Of a stretch of 19,133 nucleotides of DNA, positions 15,233 to 19,133 are shown piece by piece (position 1 is the stretch's first letter; every line of letters begins with the position of its first letter). The notes below the pieces were generated by a model that was not told the DNA's origin, searched no databases, and was given only the letters and a program-made list of their open reading frames with translations. The stretch covers positions 1 through 19,133 of the forward strand of contig CAYNZF010000041.1 of the NCBI GenBank assembly GCA_964401615.1, given 5' to 3'. This stretch comes from JAXGQD01 sp964401615 (GTDB lineage Bacteria; Bacillota; Clostridia; Saccharofermentanales; Fastidiosipilaceae). The translations under genes were made by a program, and so were the position numbers.

Positions 15233-15871
15233 TTAAAGATTGGCGAAAGCCAGATCTGATGCTGACGCTGCATCAGGGGCAAAAAGATCGGCGCCGATTT
15301 CATCGCAGAAAGCCTGAGTAATCGGAGCTCCACCGACCATCACTTTAACAGCGGAATCAAGTTCAGTGCTTTCTTTACGCAGTTTCGCGATTTCTCTCAT
15401 TTCACCCATGGTCGTGGTCAAAAGAGCGGAACAGCAAATGATGCTTGCCTTGTGTTCGATGGCTTTGGCAATAAAGGTTTCTGCAGGCACATCTACTCCA
15501 AGGTCAACAACAGTGATTCCTTTACCTTCCAGCATTATTTTGACCAGATTCTTGCCGATATCATGCAGGTCACCTTTTACAGTGCCTAGCACAACAGTGC
15601 CGGCGGCCTGATTATTGTCTGCGGCCAATTGAGGTTTTAATATGGAAAGACCAGCGTTCATAGCGCGCGCGGCAATGAGGACTTCAGGAACAAAGACTTG
15701 ATTGTTCTTGAATTTTTCACCAACAATGCTCATGGCAGCCAGAAAGGCTTCATCAAGGATTTGTTTGGCTGGAATTCCGGCATCGAGAGCCTGCTGGGTC
15801 AGTTCTTTGACATTCTTGACTTTACCTTTTTGCATAAATGATGCGATTTCGTTAATTAATTCTTGACTCAT
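15233..15871 (-). CDS. Methyltransferase corrinoid protein (MtaC/MtbC/CmuC-like)
   Basis: A 212-residue cobalamin-binding protein that carries the methyl group between methyltransferases. Residues 1-85 are the helical cap domain (EIASFMQKGKVKNVKELTQQ, GEKFKNNQVFVPEVLIAARAM). Residues 90-212 are the B12-binding Rossmann domain with the base-off histidine motif DLHDIGKN (Asp101, His103, Gly106), SALLTTTM (about 148-155) and VMVGGAPI. Length is normal for the family. It lies 185 nt downstream of the URO-D gene on the same strand but has its own promoter-like element, shared with the fused methyltransferase operon. A bidirectional terminator follows. Partner methyltransferases are presumably the two URO-D proteins in this window. 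Confidence 0.95.
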   Translation of the reverse strand: MSQELINEIASFMQKGKVKNVKELTQQALDAGIPAKQILDEAFLAAMSIVGEKFKNNQVFVPEVLIAARAMNAGLSILKPQLAADNNQAAGTVVLGTVKGDLHDIGKNLVKIMLEGKGITVVDLGVDVPAETFIAKAIEHKASIICCSALLTTTMGEMREIAKLRKESTELDSAVKVMVGGAPITQAFCDEIGADLFAPDAASASDLAFANL

Positions 15872-15972
15872 CTTCTTCCCTCACTTGTATCAATTGGTTC
15901 AATGATCTGACTCACCTGACTTCGCTGAAAAAATCTGCCGATGTGCAATGAATGCGTAAATCTCTATGTCTG

Positions 15973-16006
15973 ATTTTAGTTGATTTGCGCCTTGAAAGCT
16001 AGCACA
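15973..16006 (-). promoter_or_regulatory. Shared promoter element, copy 2 (corrinoid protein gene)
   Basis: TGTGCTAGCTTTCA (15993-16006), 14 bp, then TAAAAT (15973-15978) on the minus strand, identical in element and spacing to 14445-14478. The 14-bp spacers are clearly different in sequence, which argues against recent duplication and for selection on the element. The predicted start is near 15966, with a leader of about 94 nt. Confidence 0.65.
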
Positions 16007-16056
16007 AAATATCAATATCAGGTCTTGAGTCTCAGAAATTTCAGGCTCATTATTTG

Positions 16057-17082
16057 TTAACGATAGGTTCCATATTTACGAAACATGTCCAAAGCATAAA
16101 GCATGGATTCTTTCGAAGTCCCGATCGCACCCAAATAACCGTACTCCACACCAATCAAGCCGCCTTTTGGTCCACCCCACTTCTCGCAGAGTTCCTTGGC
16201 TTCTTCTTCGATTTTTTGCTTGTCGCCCGTCGGGAGTGTTGACTGAATGTCAATGGCCGCCTCAAAGCAAATTTTGCCTTGAGCAATTTTACTAACTTCA
16301 TCGATTCCGACTAAACGAGGCTGATGAATATTCAAGATGTCGATCCCGAGCTCAATAAAGTCTTCCAAAATGTCATTGATTTTTCCATCGGTGTGGAAAC
16401 GCACATCCATTTCGCATTCATGGGCCTTGTCAATCACACGTTTGTATTCCGGCTTGAAAATTTCACGGAAAATTTCCGGGTTCATCATGAGCTGGGTTTG
16501 AGTGCCCCAGTCATCCGTCGTATCATAACAATGAATTCGGCCGGGGGCTAGGCGATAGGCATGCTCAATGAGACCAATCTGAAAATCCGCTAGGACCTTG
16601 GCCAGTCGAGCTATGTTTTCAGGCTCAATCATGCAATCAATCAGAGTATCCTCAAAACCGCGCAGGAAATGCATGCGTTCAAAGATGCATTGAGGAGAGT
16701 TCAATTGAACATACAAATTTTTCGACTCTGCGTCTTGTAAGGCTTCTTCCAAACCGTCGAATCGCCCTTCTGCATGCGGATCGGGCCATTTAAAGCTGTC
16801 GAAATCGTCCCAGTCTTCAAGAGGGACATTAATGACCTGCCCCATGTCGGAGCCGGTTTCATCCTCACTCTTCCAGAGGCAGCCCCACTCGTCATACTCA
16901 CCGCTGGCCGTACGCACCTTTTTTTGGCAACTGTATTTTCCTGCAGGATCACGTTGATCACGAGGAGGAAGAACAAAAATGCGCTTGACATCTCCAACAC
17001 CGGCGATGCGGTCAAAACGAAGACCCAGGCGATCCGGATTCTGAAAATGGATGTTGGCCTTCATTATTTCATAACTGTTCAT
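16057..17082 (-). CDS. URO-D-fold methyltransferase, candidate substrate-specific demethylase
   Basis: A 341-residue protein of the URO-D superfamily, in a branch far from haem-synthesis HemE. Recognisable parts are an N-terminal NPDRLGLRFDR, LNSPQCIFERMHFLRGFEDTL (about 127-147), YDTTDDWGTQTQLMMNPEIFREIFKP (186-211, broken by helices), RFHTDG (228-233) and NIHQPRL. At the site of the MtaA HxC motif it has His230-Thr-Asp232, so the Cys ligand is replaced by Asp. URO-D-fold O-demethylases are known from acetogens and Desulfitobacterium. It follows the PTS IIB gene by 29 nt with AAGGAG before the ATG. The substrate is unknown, and co-transcription with the PTS suggests it acts on what the PTS brings in. 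Confidence 0.85.
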   Translation of the reverse strand: MNSYEIMKANIHFQNPDRLGLRFDRIAGVGDVKRIFVLPPRDQRDPAGKYSCQKKVRTASGEYDEWGCLWKSEDETGSDMGQVINVPLEDWDDFDSFKWPDPHAEGRFDGLEEALQDAESKNLYVQLNSPQCIFERMHFLRGFEDTLIDCMIEPENIARLAKVLADFQIGLIEHAYRLAPGRIHCYDTTDDWGTQTQLMMNPEIFREIFKPEYKRVIDKAHECEMDVRFHTDGKINDILEDFIELGIDILNIHQPRLVGIDEVSKIAQGKICFEAAIDIQSTLPTGDKQKIEEEAKELCEKWGGPKGGLIGVEYGYLGAIGTSKESMLYALDMFRKYGTYR

Positions 17083-17111
17083 TACGTCTTCTCCTTAATC
17101 CACAAAATATC

Positions 17112-17414
17112 TTATTTCGTGATTTCATTGGGGAAATGTTCTTTGACCGCTGCAATCAGGACCGCTTCAACCGCCGCTTTGTCAATCAAATTTTTTGTTT
17201 CAACGATGACCGCATCACTGTCGGGCAGCATGGTCGACCACTCAGGGCTGGTCAGAATCAAGTCTGTGTTCATCATATAGGCCATGGCCTCACCGAACGC
17301 ACAGGACTCGACTGAAGCTGAAATCCCGTAGCGTGTGCAGATATCTTTAACTGAAATTTTAAGAATTGTACTGGTTCCCATTCCGTTGCCGCAAACACAT
17401 AAAAGATTAAGCAT
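17112..17414 (-). CDS. PTS IIB component, ascorbate (UlaB/SgaB) type
   Basis: A 100-residue phosphocarrier that takes phosphate from a IIA protein and passes it to the sugar during import. I start at 17414 because GGAGG lies five nt upstream and the protein then begins directly with the first strand and P-loop, MLNLLCVCGNGMGTS, with the phosphorylated cysteine expected at Cys8. A start at 17465 would add 17 unrelated residues. Domain length is typical. It is 120 nt after the IIC gene, a gap holding a perfect hairpin, and 29 nt before the URO-D gene. A matching IIA is not present in the window. Confidence 0.9.
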   Translation of the reverse strand: MLNLLCVCGNGMGTSTILKISVKDICTRYGISASVESCAFGEAMAYMMNTDLILTSPEWSTMLPDSDAVIVETKNLIDKAAVEAVLIAAVKEHFPNEITK

Positions 17415-17498
17415 AAAAACCTCCAAAAGATTAGTTTTCCTCCCGCTGCAGAAATACTTCAGCAAGTTTTTCCGAGCAAGAGTATGCAGTTTGATACG

Positions 17499-17521
17499 GT
17501 CTCCGGCTCGAGGCCGGAGAC
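17499..17521 (-). repeat. Intercistronic hairpin between PTS IIC and IIB genes
   Basis: GTCTCCGGC and GCCGGAGAC form a perfect GC-rich 9-bp stem with a 5-nt loop, 14 nt after the IIC stop. No T run follows in the minus direction, so it is not a standard terminator. It could protect the IIC message end or tune IIC to IIB expression. Confidence 0.6.
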
Positions 17522-17534
17522 ATACTTGAAAACA

Positions 17535-18881
17535 TTAGCCTTGGACAGGAATACCCAATGCTGAGCCGATAAATTTGAAGATTGCAATAACAGCGACCCA
17601 GACTGTTGCGTAGTCCGCGCTGCCCTGCCACCAGCTGAGATCCAGCATGGAAACAGCCAGAGCAGAACCCATGATCTGAACGAAACCATTGGCAACCGTA
17701 ATGATCGAAGCTGCTTTCCAGCCACCGAATTTGTTTGAGTAGATGCCAATAGCCGCATTATCAAAAAACAAGGGGATGAATCCGGGCACCAGGAAGATCG
17801 GGGATTTGGTGACCAACAGTAAAACTACTCCAAGAACTTGACCCACGACACCACCAAGCAATCCGAGCACAACAGATTTCGGGGCAAAAGCGAAAATCGC
17901 AGCCACGTCCACACCGGCGACCGCACCGGGTAAGAGCCGTTCGGAAATACCTTTAAAGGAAGCCATAATTTCACCAACGAACATACGGACACCACTCAGG
18001 AGGACCGTAATGTTGGCAGCCAGTGAAATTGAGATCCAGAGCAGGAATACCACATTATTCTTAAGACCGGCCTGATTCAGACCATCTTTACCCCTTAGCC
18101 ATTCGATGCCTTCCTGGCCGATGACCAGGAAAATCACGAGTACGGACAGCAGCATGACCAGGAGTGTGGCGATGATATTGTCTTGTAAGAAATTGAGTGA
18201 TTCCGGCATCTTTTTCTTTTCAATATCATCTTCAGCCTTACCAAGTTTAGGAGCCAGCTTGGTGGCTAAATAGGCGACGTACATTTGTTGATGCGCAACT
18301 GTAAAGTCGGCTTTGGTAATCGCCTTGGTGGGTTTGATCAGTAAGGTCGCACCAACGCCCCAATAGATGGCGGTGATAACAGCAGCAATCAGCACGGTCG
18401 GAACCATGCCGGTGCCGAGGTATCGCCATACGATATAGGTGGAAATACCGGATTGCACCAGCATCGCGTTACCCGTCAGGTAAACCGCACTGATACGGGT
18501 CCATTTACGCAAAGCCACGAAAATGATGTTGATGACAAAGCCGACCAGGAGCGTGTAAATCCCCCACGTTGCTGCTTCGGTGCCGCCCATGAATTTGTCC
18601 ATTTTTTCAAATGCGGCTACCATGGTGGGATAAGTGTTCAAACCCGCACCTTGGATACCCGTCGCGTTGGTTACCGCTGTCAACAACTTGTTGAAGTTGC
18701 CGATCAATGCGCCGGAGCCCATGCCCATGACGATGACACCGACTGAAGCTTTCAGAGCACCCATCAAAGCTCTTGAGAATTTCTGTTTCATGGCGATATA
18801 GCCGATGAACACAACCAGTCCCAATAAAATAAAGGCCTGTCCTAAAACTTGTTTCAGTAACAAATCCAGTATATCTTGCAT
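17535..18881 (-). CDS. PTS IIC component, ascorbate (UlaA/SgaT) type
   Basis: A 448-residue membrane permease of the UlaA/SgaT family, which moves its substrate across the membrane while the IIB protein phosphorylates it. About ten or more hydrophobic segments are seen. The N-terminal LGQAFILLGLVVFIGYIAMK, the MGMGSGALIGNF segment, and the second-half stretches VAAIFAFAPKSVVLGLLGG and VPGFIPLFFDNAAIG are typical of the family. Length is normal. It is the first gene of the unit, with GAGGAAG before the ATG and a good promoter about 160 nt upstream. Characterised relatives take up L-ascorbate, but no ascorbate-catabolic genes are here, so the substrate should be treated as unknown. Confidence 0.9.
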   Translation of the reverse strand: MQDILDLLLKQVLGQAFILLGLVVFIGYIAMKQKFSRALMGALKASVGVIVMGMGSGALIGNFNKLLTAVTNATGIQGAGLNTYPTMVAAFEKMDKFMGGTEAATWGIYTLLVGFVINIIFVALRKWTRISAVYLTGNAMLVQSGISTYIVWRYLGTGMVPTVLIAAVITAIYWGVGATLLIKPTKAITKADFTVAHQQMYVAYLATKLAPKLGKAEDDIEKKKMPESLNFLQDNIIATLLVMLLSVLVIFLVIGQEGIEWLRGKDGLNQAGLKNNVVFLLWISISLAANITVLLSGVRMFVGEIMASFKGISERLLPGAVAGVDVAAIFAFAPKSVVLGLLGGVVGQVLGVVLLLVTKSPIFLVPGFIPLFFDNAAIGIYSNKFGGWKAASIITVANGFVQIMGSALAVSMLDLSWWQGSADYATVWVAVIAIFKFIGSALGIPVQG

Positions 18882-18904
18882 ACTATCTTCCTCTTCTCAT
18901 AAAT

Positions 18905-18922
18905 AATCAAAATTTCTTGATT
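18905..18922. repeat. Inverted repeat in the PTS leader
   Basis: AATCAA-N6-TTGATT lies 24-41 nt before the IIC ATG, inside the predicted leader. The same TTGAT core occurs again in the promoter repeats at 19060-19079, so it may be a regulator half-site rather than an RNA hairpin. Confidence 0.35.
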
Positions 18923-19049
18923 CGATTAATCCTGGATCGCCACGTGTCTATCGTTATTTCAACACAAAAAAGCAATCAAGATTCAGCCGCAAATTGAATT
19001 ACCTCAGAATCCTGTTTTCTTCTCCTCTCTCCTCGATTTACTTTGGCTA

Positions 19050-19078
19050 AGTATAGAAAATATCAAGAATGATATCAA
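19050..19078 (-). promoter_or_regulatory. Predicted sigma-A promoter of the PTS operon
   Basis: On the minus strand TTGATA (19073-19078) is followed after 17 bp by TATACT (19050-19055). The predicted start is near 19043. A direct repeat of ATATCAAG (plus-strand reading, 19060-19067 and 19072-19079, period 12 bp) overlaps the -35 box and spacer and could be an operator. Confidence 0.65.
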
Positions 19079-19133
19079 GCATTTTTATGATTTATCGTTC
19101 ATATATTCAAAATAATTCAGATTAATTCTAAAT

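Noticed and set aside
15872..16056. Possible cobalamin riboswitch or sigma-54 promoter before the corrinoid gene
   Set aside because: I found no B12-box and no TGGCAC-N5-TTGC element; the shared 14-mer plus TAAAAT explains the region better.
16057..17082. HemE, uroporphyrinogen decarboxylase of haem synthesis
   Set aside because: The sequence is far from HemE, there are no haem genes nearby, and the corrinoid and PTS context fits methyl transfer.
17415..17465. Upstream extension of PTS IIB to a start at 17465
   Set aside because: No ribosome site there, and the 17 extra residues do not fit the family; the ATG at 17414 follows GGAGG.

Overview
The window looks like accessory chromosome from an anaerobic, low-to-mid GC Bacillota, most likely a Clostridia-type organism that lives on methyl transfer or is acetogen-like. 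This is inferred from strong AGGAGG-type ribosome binding sites, lipoboxes, a clostridial Crp/Fnr regulator, a corrinoid protein with a RACo-type reactivator, URO-D-fold methyltransferases and a UlaA-type PTS. No rRNA, tRNA, insertion sequence, CRISPR array or prophage gene was seen.

Layout. (1) Positions 1-2277, minus strand: an arsenic resistance operon, arsR - ArsP/DUF318 permease - small redox disulfide protein - ACR3 (cut by the window edge). A promoter and an inverted-repeat operator lie in front of arsR. (2) 2455-4831, plus: two secreted lipoproteins flanking a zinc-ribbon/Tic20-like membrane protein, closed by a hairpin terminator. (3) 4926-6624: a cupin and a membrane polyferredoxin (minus) face a Crp/Fnr regulator (plus). 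A 16-bp palindrome sits at the class II activator position of the cupin promoter. (4) 6652-9758, plus: a TRIC-type channel, the AzlC/AzlD exporter pair and an OxlT-like MFS carrier. (5) 9798-14357, minus: a URO-D/MtaA-like methyltransferase fused to a thioredoxin-like domain, a CobW-type GTPase, a RACo-like corrinoid activator and a DUF2284 cysteine-rich protein. (6) 14607-15173, plus: an unrecognised membrane protein, then a bidirectional terminator. (7) 15233-19078, minus: PTS IIC (UlaA type) - PTS IIB - a second URO-D methyltransferase, then a corrinoid protein with its own promoter.

Regions 5 and 7 appear to be one functional system. The PTS would bring in a substrate, the URO-D protein encoded next to it would move a methyl group to the corrinoid protein, the RACo-like protein would reactivate oxidised corrinoid, and the thioredoxin-fused URO-D protein, the GTPase and DUF2284 would support or continue methyl transfer. 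The two separate transcription units for the fused methyltransferase and the corrinoid protein carry an identical 14-mer exactly 14 bp upstream of an identical TAAAAT hexamer, which supports co-regulation. The PTS lacks an IIA gene and any sugar-catabolic gene nearby, which is unusual. The substrate is not known; coupling of PTS uptake to corrinoid demethylation is the most interesting hypothesis here.
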